A stretch of 64,000 bases of DNA, taken from Lateolabrax maculatus. Taxonomy: Eukaryota > Chordata > Actinopteri > Acropomatiformes > Lateolabracidae. Below, piece after piece: positions 22,047 to 34,666 of the stretch. The position numbers and the translations under genes were made by a program. The notes under the pieces are model-generated. The model saw nothing but the letters and a program-made list of their open reading frames with translations. It made no database searches and was not told the origin of the DNA. The stretch covers positions 9,978,501 through 10,042,500 of the forward strand of contig CM062210.1 in the NCBI GenBank assembly GCA_031216445.1, written 5' to 3'. Numbering within the stretch: position 1 is the first letter of the stretch; every line of letters starts with the position of its first letter.

Positions 22047-25000
22047 TTAAAGCACAAGGGCCCTTGAGGTAGAGCCAGATGACAGGTAAGGGTTCAGGTA
22101 CTGACGGGCCTGTTCTGTCATGATCAGCTGGTCCTCTGTCTTCCCATAAACCACTGCCTCCCACTCACTCACCTGCAGAGAAGGCAACCAACGATTATGC
22201 CAAAGTAGCTTACGGTTCATTATGCAAAACATCATTGAGAAAAAGCATAACATCTACTGTATTAGAGGAGGGCGATACAGCCCTTAAATAATATCACGAT
22301 ATTTCAGGGTATTTCTGCGATAATTCTTGACAATATGACAAAATACTGAAAAATAATCTAATATATAATTCCTACAAGATAAGTGTTATAGTTTTTATGT
22401 CAGCATAAATATAACAGTTTGCCTTCAAATATTCAGTAAAAACTAAAATGTCCTTTCAGTTCTTCATAGGGCTGACCCGAATGTTTAAAAACTTCTACCA
22501 TTGCCATTACCATTATCCATGGTCCACAGTTACCATATCGTAAAAAATACGATATATATATCTTAAACGTTTCCCCTTGTTTATTTAAAAGGTTCCCTGT
22601 GGGATACCTAGTGGCTGTTTCGTCCTGTTTTGTTTGTCTTGTGCAGGTTCATGGAGACATTCCTGCCAATGGTTTCACACTATTCCACTGATCTACAGCT
22701 GGCGGTAATGCCGAGATATGCTGCAATGTACCAAAAAAGGCAGGAAAAAAGAAGACTGCAAGCTAGTAAGGATAGTAAGTATAGATTTACTTTGCAAATG
22801 TTTCACGATGAGGGGAATGCACTCGACACATTGTTAGGACTCAAGGATGCACACTCTTAATGTAAACAGAACTTTTGTATGTTTATGAGCAAACTCCAAA
22901 GGGCACCTTTAACAAATGTCAGAGGGAAACTCAGAAAAATATTGTCACATCATCAATGCTTTTATCTAAAGATGGTTCTTTACGTACCTGTACAGTGGCG
23001 TGTTTTGGTGCTTTGTAAGAGGCAAGCAGCTTCTTCATCCGGGGGCTAGTAAAGCGGTGAGGATGAATGGGGACTAATGAGGGCTCCTCTTGGCCAGAAG
23101 TCAAAGAACGGCTACACTCCTCTTGCTCAGGGATTTGGGTTATCATTGAAGAGCTCGTCAGTAGACTTTCATCGGGCACCTGCCATATGAGGTTCAATAA
23201 ATGGAGTAGCTAAATTAACAATACAAGTAGTGACGATGCTGAACTTAGTTCATATAAAGTAGAATTTTAAACTGATGTCAACCTCAAAGGCTGCACATTT
23301 ACCCATTTATTGATAATGTTTAGTTATCCAGAAGCTGAGCATGAATGCATTTTCAACAATACTACATTTCAAATTTCGTACACTTACTGTAAGCCCACCT
23401 CACTATTGTTAGCTGCTGAATAGCTCTTTGGGGTTACATGCCCTACCCTTGTAGATATCAGTGGTAGTTACTAAGTTAGTTTTCTCATCTAGCTACGCGA
23501 TTTGAACCAGTGACTTTAAACGGGTATCGTGACTTACCTGTGCGTTGTTGAGCTGCTCTTGGAAGAGTTGGGTGTTTAGGCAGTCTTTTCCCCAGGGGTC
23601 CAGCACAAGAGACTTACGCACTTTTCTAGCTGGGCCATCAATCTGAAACCAAAGGAACCAAGATACAAATAACAGTAAATGCTCTTGTTCCATCCAGGGT
23701 AGGGCTATAACGTTTTGTCTAAGTTCTACGAATGAGCTCAGTAATGTTTTTAAATTTGTATATCTGTAAGTATTTATTTAAATGTTTATTTATTTCTTCA
23801 GATAATGGAAGAAAGGACACATACACGTTTCCCTGTTCTGTAGTCTGGCTGGACGTCTGCTCTGATAAAGATGTCTGCTCCGGTCTCCTGCTTCAGAACT
23901 TCTCGAATGTCTTCTTCTAAAAAGGCCAATGGCTGTGGCTGAAAAACGCAAACACACACATAAATATAACCACAAGATCATGCAGCCATATACTGTAATA
24001 AATAAGAAAAGGTCAACATAATTATAGGTTAATACAAGTGTGAAATGTGAAAACCTACAGGTCAAATGCACACGTGACGTCTTACCTCCATCTTCAGTGG
24101 CCCATGCATTTTCTCCTGGGCAGCCAAAGCATTTTTGAAGGGAGTCGGTGTCCTCGGGGTTGGAATCATGATAGTTTTACGGAATTTGGGGGTCCGTGAA
24201 CTAGAAAGTTGACAGACAATATTATACACCAAATACTCCTCCTAGCAACCTGATCAAATTAACATAAAAAAAATTTGTTCTGGAAAATTCCCACAAAGCA
24301 AAGCAAACCTTTGGCTACTGCTTTTATATATTTATTTACCCATCATTCTCTTTCTGGTGCTTAGGTGTGGTTTCTTTTTGGAGCGGCGTGTTTAGGAGGC
24401 ACCTCTGGCCACACACAGGAGTTGAGGTGAGAGCGGGGTTATCCAGGTTCAGATAATCTGCCCCTGACATGTTGCAGAACTGGGAAAACAGACAAGGCAT
24501 GTTAGCCACATGACCAATGCAACCTCAGCACATCAACTCTATGAGGAAGTAGTCAGCTGAGGTGGGGATTAGGGTGTGTGAGGTAAGAAAAACAGAATTC
24601 ATTTACTCGTGACGGGGTGAATGGCAGTGACTTTGTGGGCGTTTTCTTGGGAGAATTTGAGATATTTTCCAAGAAGGAGGAGCAGGTCCTGTCGCACAAA
24701 GGAGACGATTCCCCCCTCTCTCTCCTCCTCCTCCTCCCACCGGATGCCTGGGTGGGTTTGGATGAGTTGATAGGAGTCAGGGAAGTGGCACTGCCCAGAC
24801 CAAATGGAGCAACGCTCTTATCACGACCAGAGACGTCAGTCGGAGTGTTGACTGTGTAGCCCATTGAATTGTCAGCCGTCCTCTCTTGCAGGAGAGTGGT
24901 GTAGCCTGCCTGGTTGTGCCTGGGCGGTGTCGCGGCCTCTGACAAGTCAAAACTGGCCACGTCGCTCCATGCAACAGGGTCCTGCAGAGCAAAACACAAC

Positions 25001-28000
25001 TACAATAGATCTTTAATACATTCATCAGTTTTGGTCAGCAGATTCATACGGAGATCCACTGATCTCTGTTGAGCTCCTTCTGTTACTCACGGAGTCAATG
25101 AGCTCCATGGTCTCTGCAAACTCCGGTATGGTCTGCAGGGTAGAGAGCACAGTGCTGGCCTCTACAGCCAGGAACTTGCTGGGGGAGACAGGAAGCTGTG
25201 GTGGAGGTCCCTGGGGGATCTCAGGGCCCCTCCAGGACCTTCTCTCCGCCTGCTCCTCTAGGCTGCTGCTACTTGTGGTCAATGTGTCATCTGACACACT
25301 GTCGGACCAGGCCGAGTACTGCTCCAAACTCTGAGGGGGGGGAGGATGAAAGGACTGACGTTAGATCCCTGACTCCAGCAGCAGATTGGCGTCTGATTTA
25401 ATGGTGACTGAGATTGGCAGATGTTGCGTAAAATTATTCTAAATTTGCATCAGTTTTGAACCGATCTGTGACTACGAGACATTTGTGATACTACAACATA
25501 TCAGACCAATCTTTACCATTTAATCATTCAATACTAAGTCACTGACTGTGAAGAATGACATATTACATGAATGGAGAGAATTAAATGTGAGAACAGTGTC
25601 GGGGAGGGACAGAATAGGAACAGGAGAGACAGAGGAGAGTGCTTGGTTCAAACTGCTGGCTGAGCGTGGGCATGGGGGTGAGGACTGGGGGGGATGAGGG
25701 AGCATGTTTGGAGCAATGGTAATGGGGGGAGGTAGGGCGGCCACCAAGCACAGCTTCAGGCCAGTCTGAATGAGTAGCGAGATGGGGAAGGTAGTTACTA
25801 TAGCAACACTACAGCAAATCAGGCTACAGACACACATACATGTGCCCCATTCTCGTTTATGTATACACTGCAAAAAGTCCATCACACTTAGTCATTTAGT
25901 GTCAAGTCTTAAAATCTTCTTTTTCTTAAAGCAAGGAAAAGTCCGCAGAGGAGATGGGATTTGGGAATTTTCTATAAACAAGTGCAAGGTGTAAAAAATA
26001 ACACCTGGTTCAAGAAAATTCATAAAATTATCTCTTTATCTCACTTTGATTTGATTTTAAGACTCAAAAATAATAAATGTAAGATTAAAAATGACCGTTC
26101 TTTTAAAAAAAACTTTTTACAGTGTATGTAAGCTACAAACACACGCAGGCTATGCTGACTAAGTATGCAAACACACATTCGGAGTGTGTTCTTACACATG
26201 GACCTCTGCACTGCACTTGTCGTTGGACTTCATTCTCTGCTGACATAAGCAGCAGCTCAAGCTCCTTAATTCTTTGCTCTCTGTCAGGATCATCCAGGCA
26301 GGATGGCTGTAATAAACAAACGTCAGGGAGGAGAGGTCGAGAAGACAGGAGGAAAGAAAGAAGTTAAGAAAACCAGACAAAAAACAGATTTACACATAAA
26401 ATAGTTACGGGGACATTTGAGATGTACTCCCTTTTATCTGTTATTGAATGTTAGGTGAAAATAACAGGACATTCAAGTGTTTGATTTGAAGTCCAGAGTT
26501 AGCAATCACAAGGATAAATACAGAAAGTCCAGAAAATAAAGAATGTGACAAGTTTTTCACTCTAGCATGCAAAGAAATACACAAAGACTCACCGATAAGA
26601 AGCCTGAATTATCGGGAAGACTGTCCATCAAGTGTCCACTGTGAGGGTCATAAGGATATCCCCCCAGCTATAACACAGAGAAGCATGTTTAAATAAAAAT
26701 CAATGAAGACATAGACAAAAGAAATCAAAACACCATATAGTATGGACTCCAGAAGGGATATGGACCTGGTTGGGTCCTGGTACAGGCAGGGGACTGCGAT
26801 CACAATGCTGGATCTCTGTTGGAGTAGGAGGACACGGTCTGTGGTGGCGTCTCTTCACTCCAGCGTGAGAAGAAGTGAAACCCTTGCAGCCATCTTGCAG
26901 GTATCCCTCGTGCTCAACCTTCCTCCTCATGGTGGAGTTCCAGTGGTTCTTGATGGAGTTGTCCGTACTGTTGGAGAGAAGATCAGTAATGTTTTAGAAA
27001 ATAACCCGTTTCATGACTCAAACTGGAAGTGAAGATATTACATTATATTACCGTCCAGGAAGAAGCTTGGAGATCTCTGCCCAGCGGTTGCCAAGCTGTT
27101 TGTGGGCCTCATAGATGATTCGATCCTCTTCCTGAGTCCATGAAGACTTCTTCACCTCTGGGTTAAGGTGGTTGTGCCACCGTTCCCGGCACTGCTTTCC
27201 AATCCTCCCCTGGAGGTGCTTAGCAATCACCGACCAACGCTTGGGGCCATACTTGTGTACTAGGTCAATAACCTGGACAAACATCACCAAAGGAGTGATT
27301 TTCAGAAGACCGTTTTTCATTTCTGAATCAGAAAATTATAGTGTAGTGTATTTACTGCTGCATATTCTGGACGTGCTCTCTGTCATGTTTTATTTATATA
27401 TCCCTATGTAAGGATGGAGTAAGGCCCTAATTGGATTCATCAAACTACAAGCTTGTATAAAGACGGGAATCACATCTTTCTACTTTTCTCATTTATAGCC
27501 AACAGCAGGACCAGTGTTTAGAAAGCTTCGACTGGATCAGCACAGCTTGTTTGGCTGTTTCCATCCAGGCTGAAAAATGTTCTGACGTCATCGTTGGCAG
27601 CACAGTCTGTTATGGATAGGTCTGTGTTTCTGTTATGATGCCAAGATGTTGGAGGAATGAGACATCATTCTCGACATTCTTGAAGAACTGTGATCCATTT
27701 AAGGAATGCATTGTTCATCTTAGAGCAGGGGAAGATATTAGAGCTTTGCTCTGTACAAAGAAGGGCTGAGCTCTAAACTAGTGACTTGGAAAGTCTGTGT
27801 TTTATTAGGGATGACGTAGTGGGGCTTTTACTTTGCAAAAAAGAAAAGCTAAGGCAAAAAAGGTTTTAGCGGGAAGTAAGCTTGCGCATGTGCACGGCCT
27901 GTTTGTCTGAAGGTAAAAGATACATTGCAAATTGTGGCATTTGTCTTTGTATTGTGGTCTTTCACTTAGACTAAGCTGCTCCCGACGGCTTCCTTCTGTC

Positions 28001-31000
28001 TCCCCTATCATTTACCTATTTTTGTCATCCCTCTTTCTGTCCAGAACAGGAAACTCCCAGCTCCTTTTACCTTTTGATCCTCCTCTTTTGTCCAGGGTCC
28101 TTTCACCAGCTCTGGGTTGAGCACCTTCTGCCAGCGGTGCTGACACTGGCCATCTGTCCTCCCCTGTGACAGAGATGCACAAAGCACAACACCTCATTAC
28201 ACCACACCACTACCTCACAATTACACCTACTCCTGACAGCAGTAAATAGGTCTGCTTCTCCAGTCACTGCACCCATGACTTACTATCACTGTTAAAAACC
28301 TCCTAATGAGGAACAATGTTAATTATGAGATTACTAAATGGTTTGGATGGTTGTTAACTGTTGAAATGGAAATAGATGGACCAATATGGCATAAAGCAGT
28401 AAAATATTACTCTCAATACTCTTATTACACAATGCAGACACATCGCATGACATACTTACTGGAAAAAAGTTTGATATTAATTTCCAGGAGTCAGTTCCAT
28501 GCTGCTCTACAAGTTTTTTCAGCTTTTCATCCTGAAAGGAGGGGAGACACTGAGAATCAAAACAATATCCCTCCTGAGGAACTTTTGTCATCTACATTAA
28601 CACACTGTCCCCCTTCATTATATTATTGAATAGAAGTTCCACTAAAAATGTAGAGACACACAAACTTTAACACCTTATTATTCCCAAGAAATTAAAATAC
28701 AAATCTCATGCAGTACAAAGTCTAATTTCACTCACTACTACTATAATAAACTACTACACTTTAAGTCCAGACCTCACTAGTGCCTCTGATGAACTTACCT
28801 CATCTCGGGACCACTTTACTTTGCACAGGGTCTTTTTATCTTTGCTCTTCTCTTTACTCTCTGGGTCTGTGGAGTGTAGCTCTTCATCCTCATCATTGCT
28901 AAAACACACACAGGGCAAATGGGGAAAGGGAGTAAAAGATAAGCAGATTTTATTAATGTGCCAAAAATGTTCTCTATAAGGTCAATGACTGTAAGCAGGA
29001 ATAGTGAGATGAATATGGTATTACATGGAAACTGCTAATGCAGGCACCCTTTCAATGCAAAAAAAGCAAAACAAGGAAATAAACACAACATGTAAACACA
29101 AAAATATGGATGGCACTTGCAAGAGGCTTTCAGTTATTCGACCAAGTCTAAAAGTGATTCAAGGGACATGTTAAATGCTGAACTAAAACAATAGTACAAC
29201 ATTGTCTCTGACACCTCACTAATATTGCACTCAGACTGTAGCAAGACAGTATATATAGAAAAATACATAAAAGACATTTTCTAGCAAATGTAAATAGTCT
29301 GCTTTCATAACAAACTATGGTTGTGACAAACCATGTCAGAATAAAAAGGAAGGAAAGAAACAACTTTCATTATACAGTATACATGACTGCATACAAGAAC
29401 ACAAAATTCCTCTCTGCTGACTCAAGAAGTTGGCAGCTAGCACTGTACTTCGGTGTTCCCATAAAACTTGCTGCTGGGCAACACGTTCTTTGTAGTGGAG
29501 AAGAGTTTAATAAATGGAGGAGAAATGAAGTTATCCGTTCCAAAAAGCTGTTAACTATTCAGCAGACCTTTACAATCACACATGCACACACTTAACTACA
29601 CACACGAGGGGGGAAACAGTGCTTTCCTCAGGTCTCGTGTCGGACTGTGTATGAAAAGTCTCGTTCAATGTTGAAACTTGAACATGGCAATTACATTTTG
29701 GTGTGGCCTGATTCCCTCACCAGAGCAAAGAGAAGTGGGGAAGTGAGTCTGGACCTATGGCTGAACACAAGTGGGGAGAGGGGGGGCTGGAGGAAAGGGG
29801 CGATCACACATCAACAGGCTCTTTCACCTCCAGAGGTGTGTGAGTGTGTGTGTGTGTCATTGAGATGGAGGAGGCGGTGCACTGGGGTGTGGTCAGGGGA
29901 ATGGCACTAACGGTCCAGTTGTTCAAAAAGTTTCAAAAAACAGCCAGACTTATGCAACCTCTTTGCATTTTGTTTAACACATTATTTACTCACTTTTCAA
30001 TTAAGCTCGTTATAATACAAATAAAATATAAAAATGTGCTTCAAATGTTGCAAAGGAAGAACTGTAGTATCAGCTGAACTAATAGTCAGAGACAGGATTT
30101 GCATTCCCTAGGCCAAACCCTGAGCTGTTCTAATTGAGACAGAAAAGACTCATCTCTCTCCAGATGTGAACACAAGGAGGGGTGTTAGGTGGGGATGAGA
30201 CATAAACTGTTCATTCAATAGTTATTTAAAGTTTAATGCAAGCATCACTAAAGCTGCAAGTAACTACTATTTTCATTGTTGATTTATCGGTTGATTCCCC
30301 CCCCAATAAATTGTTTACTTTTGTCTATAAAATGTCAGAAAATAGTGAATCATAATTTCCCACAGCCCAATGCAACATATTCAAATGGCTTGTTTTGTCC
30401 ACTCAAAAACCCAAAGATTTATTTTACAATGAGCTAAAACTGAGAGTAGCAGTAAATACTTGCATTTGATAAGTTGGAACCAGCAACTGTTTGGAAAATT
30501 GGCTTGATAAATGACTAAAATTAATAACTATCAAACTTATTGGCAATTAATATTAATGAATTAACAAATCAATTTAGCCCTAATTGTGTTTTTTTATATG
30601 AATAATCATAGCACTTGACAAAACTTGATTGCAAATATCCTTATTATTGTGCCCCTGCCTGTTCAGCAGCTTAATCAATAAGCTGCTGAACAGGCCAGTA
30701 TAACTTTTTTCCAAGTCTAATCAAACCCACACAGCTTTTTGATGCAGGGTTTTTTGAAAAACAAAGAAGGGCTTTGGGAACTCTTAGGTACTTTTTTCCC
30801 ACTGGCATTTTTTTTTTCCCTCTTGGCAGAAACACAGAGAAGACCAGATGATTTTTGGATGAAAAACACGTGATCAGACGTAGCTTTCACTGACCAATAA
30901 AAAAAAAAAAAAGCTGTGTTTGTTGCAACTAACCTGAGTGACTTGTCACTTTAAAGTAATGTGTTTTCAAGGATGCTGCTGTTACATAACTGCTTTGCGC

Positions 31001-31463
31001 CTCCCAATGCACAGCACAAACATAATGCAGTCTGAACTCTATTGTTCCAACAACATCAAGAAAACAACAACAACACAAATGTTTGCGGATTTACGAGCTA
31101 TAATTTATCTTTTTATATTTTACAATATCCATACTTATTTTCAAGCTACTGGCAGATTATTGCTGTTATTATTAACCATTAAATATCATGCATATACTTT
31201 TGGTACTAACTGAACCATTCATAGATCTAGTAGGTGGACGTTGTTACAATATGAATGCGCAGGTGCACATGCACTGCACGTTACGTGTCAAAGATGAAAC
31301 TTGATGCACTCACTGGATTATCAGACACTAAAACCTACCTCATGCCATTTTTTCACAAGAGGTGCAAACCGAAAGCAGGCTGGATAAAGAAGCAGCACTG
31401 TAGTATTATTATTATTATTATTATTATTGCTGGCACCTACCTGCGGGGCTTCACGTTGTCCAT
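22047..31463 (-). CDS. mybl1: Myb-related protein A (A-Myb) transcription factor
   Basis: Sixteen coding exons on the minus strand: 31441-31463, 28799-28898, 28460-28531, 28071-28163, 27052-27272, 26748(or 26766)-26967, 26593-26667, 26196-26306, 25091-25330, 24607-24981, 24340-24479, 24086-24200, 23825-23938, 23538-23642, 22988-23179, 22047-22172. They join in frame to about 773 residues (human 752). The first third holds three Myb repeats: R1 (VKWSRDEDEKLKKLVEQHG), R2 (GPWTKEEDQKVIDLVHKYGP) and R3 (KKSSWTQEEDRIIYEAHKQL), the last followed by WAEISKLLPGRTDNSIKNHW. Later come an acidic LELLLMSAENEV block, the conserved KFLAVEA..VLSTLQTIPEFAET segment, PRTPTPFKNALAAQE, RKVRKSLVLDPW, and the A-Myb C-terminus VVYGKTEDQLIMTEQARQYL. 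Loss of A-Myb in mouse arrests male meiosis at pachytene. The ATG has G at -3 and +4. The synteny supports mybl1 over mybl2 or myb. The exon-6 donor is ambiguous. Confidence 0.95.
22258..22920. repeat. Dispersed repeat fragments in the last mybl1 intron
   Basis: About 22258-22560 begins GGGCGATACAGCCCTTAAAT and carries 'ATCACGATATTTCAGGG', a pattern I recall from interspersed teleost repeats. About 22600-22920 contains 'CTGGCGGTAATGCCGAGATA' and 'AAAGGGCACCTTTAAC', again repeat-like. The 76-residue plus-strand frame at 22630-22860 falls in this part and is most likely repeat-derived rather than a gene. Boundaries are approximate. Confidence 0.45.
25866..26124. mobile_element. Non-autonomous DNA transposon in a mybl1 intron
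   Basis: The terminal inverted repeats CACTGCAAAAAGT and ACTTTTTACAGTG agree at 12 of 13 positions, and the element is flanked by TA on both sides. That fits a TA-targeting (Tc1/mariner-like) MITE. It is about 259 bp, AT-rich and noncoding, and lies in the intron between the exons at 26196-26306 and 25091-25330. Confidence 0.75.
30251..30582. mobile_element. Dispersed MITE-like repeat in mybl1 intron 1
   Basis: The segment starts AGCTGCAAGTAACTACTATT and contains 'ATCGGTTGATTC', 'GTCAGAAAATAGTGA' and 'AACCCAAAGATTTATTTTAC'. This is the pattern of a widespread fish repeat built on GATTAATCGATTA-like words. A second copy of the family lies at 36612-36866. Confidence 0.6.
30657..30695. repeat. 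Perfect 17-bp hairpin, 5-base loop
   Basis: GCCTGTTCAGCAGCTTA at 30657-30673 is followed by ATCAA and then its exact reverse complement at 30679-30695. Pairing stops immediately outside. It lies in mybl1 intron 1. The stem is shorter than a typical microRNA precursor. Confidence 0.95.
31401..31428. repeat. (ATT)n microsatellite next to the mybl1 exon-1 donor
   Basis: About nine ATT units, which read as (AAT)n on the mybl1 transcript, begin some 13 bases inside intron 1. Confidence 0.9.
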
Positions 31464-31893
31464 GACAGTCGGCAGGATGATTGAACCTTCTCAAAGACGA
31501 ACCTGTGTTTGGCAGCTTGCTAAAATCCCACATTAACAGGTGTTCATCCATAGAAATCGCTGTTATTCATCGCCGGCACTGCTCGGCTAGCCGGTGAGCT
31601 AACTCAGTGTCCAGTCCATAACATCAGCGCTGCGCTCTCTCCGCAGAAGTCTCACTCATGGTCGATAGCATCGCTCCAAAGTAAAGCGTCACTTTTCGTC
31701 CTCTCTCTGCGAAGGGAGTATAGCAACGCAAAAAGCCGGTTTTAGTTAAGAGAGACTATCACATTACTGCCGTTGCTCGCTGTCCGTGCAGTTTCCGTCT
31801 CACTTGTCCGCACGTCTGTGTTTGGCGTTATGATTTTTGTCCATCCCGCCGATTCTCGCGCCCAGCCCTCTGCTGCAGGCGGCCTCGCCTCTG

Positions 31894-32002
31894 ATTGGCC
31901 AGAAACGGGGCAGCGACGAGAGGGGTCGAGTATGATTGGGCGGGAGCGAGGAGAGGCCCGCGCGTGATTGGTCGAGAGCGGGAGGGGGTTCGGTTTGATT
32001 GG
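31894..32002 (-). promoter_or_regulatory. Four-CCAAT-box array upstream of mybl1
   Basis: CCAATCA (plus strand TGATTGG) occurs four times, with ATTGG cores at 31894, 31935, 31967 and 31998. The spacings are 41, 32 and 31 bases. The array is GC-rich, includes GGGCGGG next to the second box, and lies 430-540 bases upstream of the mybl1 start codon. NF-Y binds CCAAT, and arrays spaced about three helical turns apart are typical of cell-cycle promoters. Assignment to mybl1 is by proximity and strand orientation. Confidence 0.65.
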
Positions 32003-33759
32003 TTGGAGCCTTGAGGAGGCGGGCGCTAAGTTGGACCACTGTGCTGTCACCTTCTGCAGCAGAATGGGTCTTTTCATCGAGGCGGTGGTGGCTCAATGTG
32101 GGGCGCGGGGGACTTTCGGAGGGCCCTTGAGGGAGTTTCAGGGGCTTTCCTGCACCGCAGTTTCACTGGAGGCAAGCCCAGTGAATCAAATATCCAGTCG
32201 TATCCCTCTGATCTACCGTGCTGAGATGTTATTTTGTATTAATAGTTGACAACACGCCTTCATAGAAGCAGATAGCTCTACTGATCATGTATTATAGTTT
32301 ATTTTTACCAGATGGTGCACTGTGTTGGAGTGCATCGTGCATTGATAATGCCGCCTTATGCTGTTGCTTCGTAAGGCCAATGCGTTTGAATTGAAATTAC
32401 TTCATTGTGGTGCCATGTAGGGAATATAAATTATTATGACGAATCACATAATAATTGCATTATATTGGAGGAAAATCGAGAGCTTGAGGCTTGAGATTCA
32501 TTCAATAGTTATAGAGAATATTTACAGCATTCAAACTGGCATTGATATCACAATATTTCCTTTGACAGGCGGTTCTTGCGCTTCTGCAGCTCTTTTACAC
32601 TGTGTTTTGCTGACACCTTGTGGACAAAACTTTGCCATTATTTGCTTTCATACCTATAAAGCCAAAAACATAATATTTACCTCTGAAAATGTGTTCTGTT
32701 CATACGTTATCTCATCTTAACATTTCTACCGATTGCACTATTCCTTTTAATTTTGCACAACATCTCTGGCTTTAATTCGTCTGCGCACTCCAAGCAGGTA
32801 GGTCAACTCGGGACATTGCCTTTTTATGGGATAAGTGGTGCAATGCGTCTGTTCGGATTTTGACAACAATACTAGATTTACTTATACATGAAGTTCAAAG
32901 CACATTTGTTCCTTTTTGTCAGTCAAAATGATTAAGTATCTCATATTCGATGAGATATTATATCCCACTTGTCACTTGTAATTCATTCATTATTACTGTA
33001 TCATAAATTGGACGTAGTCATAATTAAAATATTGTATCATAATTCCTAGTTATTAATCCATTAATTTATCTTTATTGCGGTAAAATAAGGATGCGGACGA
33101 TTTTGGGGATATTAGGCATGTCCTGCCTTTCTACCTGCAGGTGACACTGTTTAACTGTTTGACTTCTCAATGTTGTCATTCCTGTGTGTAAAAGTCGATT
33201 TGTGAAGCGAACCACAACATGGCCGGAAATCAACTATCGTGCTTCTAAAAATAAAAGCACGGATTTTATCACTCAAAAACAAATGTGTGTTATCAAAAAA
33301 AACATACTCTAATATTGCAATACTAAATAAACATGCAATGAGAAGTATCAAAACGCATTTTAAAACATCTTGTGTTTTCTTATACAAATACTGCAAACTA
33401 CAAAACTAAACTCATTCAATGGCTTAAGGCTTCAGTTATGTTTAACTTACTCCTTAGTATCTTAAACCTGACAAATATCTTGTACAGAGAGGAAGGAAAT
33501 GTTTATAACTGGCAGGACTGGATTACCAGCTTGTGGGAAAATGCCCCAGGGCCCAAGCCTCTCAGGTACCCTGAAAGCCCCAGGTTACTGGTGTGTATGC
33601 TTTTTGCTAATTTAATCAATGGCAAATGTGTCTGTGTGGGCTTATATTTTTAAGGCTTAAAAATGTTTTTAAATGTAACCAAAAGTACTAACCACATCCT
33701 GCGTTCAAACTCTTACTCGTAAAAAGTGCGGCTGCACGTCTCTGGTTTTACTTTGAAAC
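32003..33759. other. Spacer between the divergent mybl1 and sgk3 genes
   Basis: AT-rich sequence with no supportable exon on either strand. In human the large vcpip1 gene lies between these two genes. No long vcpip1-like frame (its coding sequence is mostly in one big exon) is present here. Confidence 0.6.
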
Positions 33760-34065
33760 GCAGCACCGGAAGTGCGCTGCTGTATTGTGTCCGGCCTGAC
33801 CGGGGCTGCAGTTGTGAGGTCCCGTGACAAATTTCATTGGAACTTTCTACGGCCAGGAAAGACTGATGTTTCCTGCTCCTCTCACTCCGCCGACGCTTAT
33901 GGGCAGCAGCGAAGTGCGCCGTCAGTTTGGGGGCTTGGGGGCTTTTTTTTTGTCGGGAACGAAACGGGGGAAATGTTCAACGCAGTGAGAGTTTAAACGC
34001 CGCGGAGCGAAATATCCCAACTGGACACACGGAAATAGATGAACGCCGCATCCAAATACTGTAAG
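33760..34065 (+). promoter_or_regulatory. sgk3 promoter and noncoding first exon
   Basis: A GC-rich island contains ACCGGAAGT (ETS/GABP core) at 33765-33773. A plausible splice donor follows at 34066 (TGTAAG|GTACGTG). The next sgk3 exon begins at 38955 after TCTGCAG, so the transcribed leader probably runs from within this island to 34065. The transcription start was not pinpointed. Confidence 0.5.
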
Positions 34066-34625
34066 GTACGTGATGTTCATGTAAACCTCAGCTATCACAC
34101 GAAGCCCCGGGGTCAGTGGAAGTAACACAACGCTGTTCGCATGTAGTAGAAGAGGATCAAACTGTTGGCTTTTAGTATCAAATTAACTTTTTCTGCCCGA
34201 AGACAAGTTCAGCCGAAGCGAAAGAAATGTAAACAAAGTGAATTTAGCGGCTTTGCTTTGCGTGGCGCACGGGAGAATCCTTGAAAATGCGCAGTTGTGA
34301 GCTTTTTCTCGTCTTGTTTTTACAGTTTGTGTAACACGCCGGAGCATGTTGGAGCATGTCAGACCTTTTTCAGTTCATGTGTGTATGTGCGTGTCGGTAT
34401 TTTATTTGTGTGTGTGTGTGTGTTGAACTCCTCCCTCTCTCCTCCCCTCCTCTCCTCTCCTCTCCTCTCCTCGGCTGGAGAAGGCATGCTTTTTTTTCCT
34501 GTAACACACGTGATCTGGCCTGAGATTTCAAAAGTTGTACCGGTGTAAGTGCAGGCGCAGCCCCAGGTGAGAGCCACTGTGAGCTCGGCCTGAATTAAAC
34601 TGAGGTAGGCGAGGCCTCTCATATG

Positions 34626-34666
<41 letters not shown>

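Noticed and set aside
22630..22860. 76-residue plus-strand frame inside the last mybl1 intron
   Set aside because: Flanked by dispersed-repeat sequence, with no recognisable domain or splice partners.
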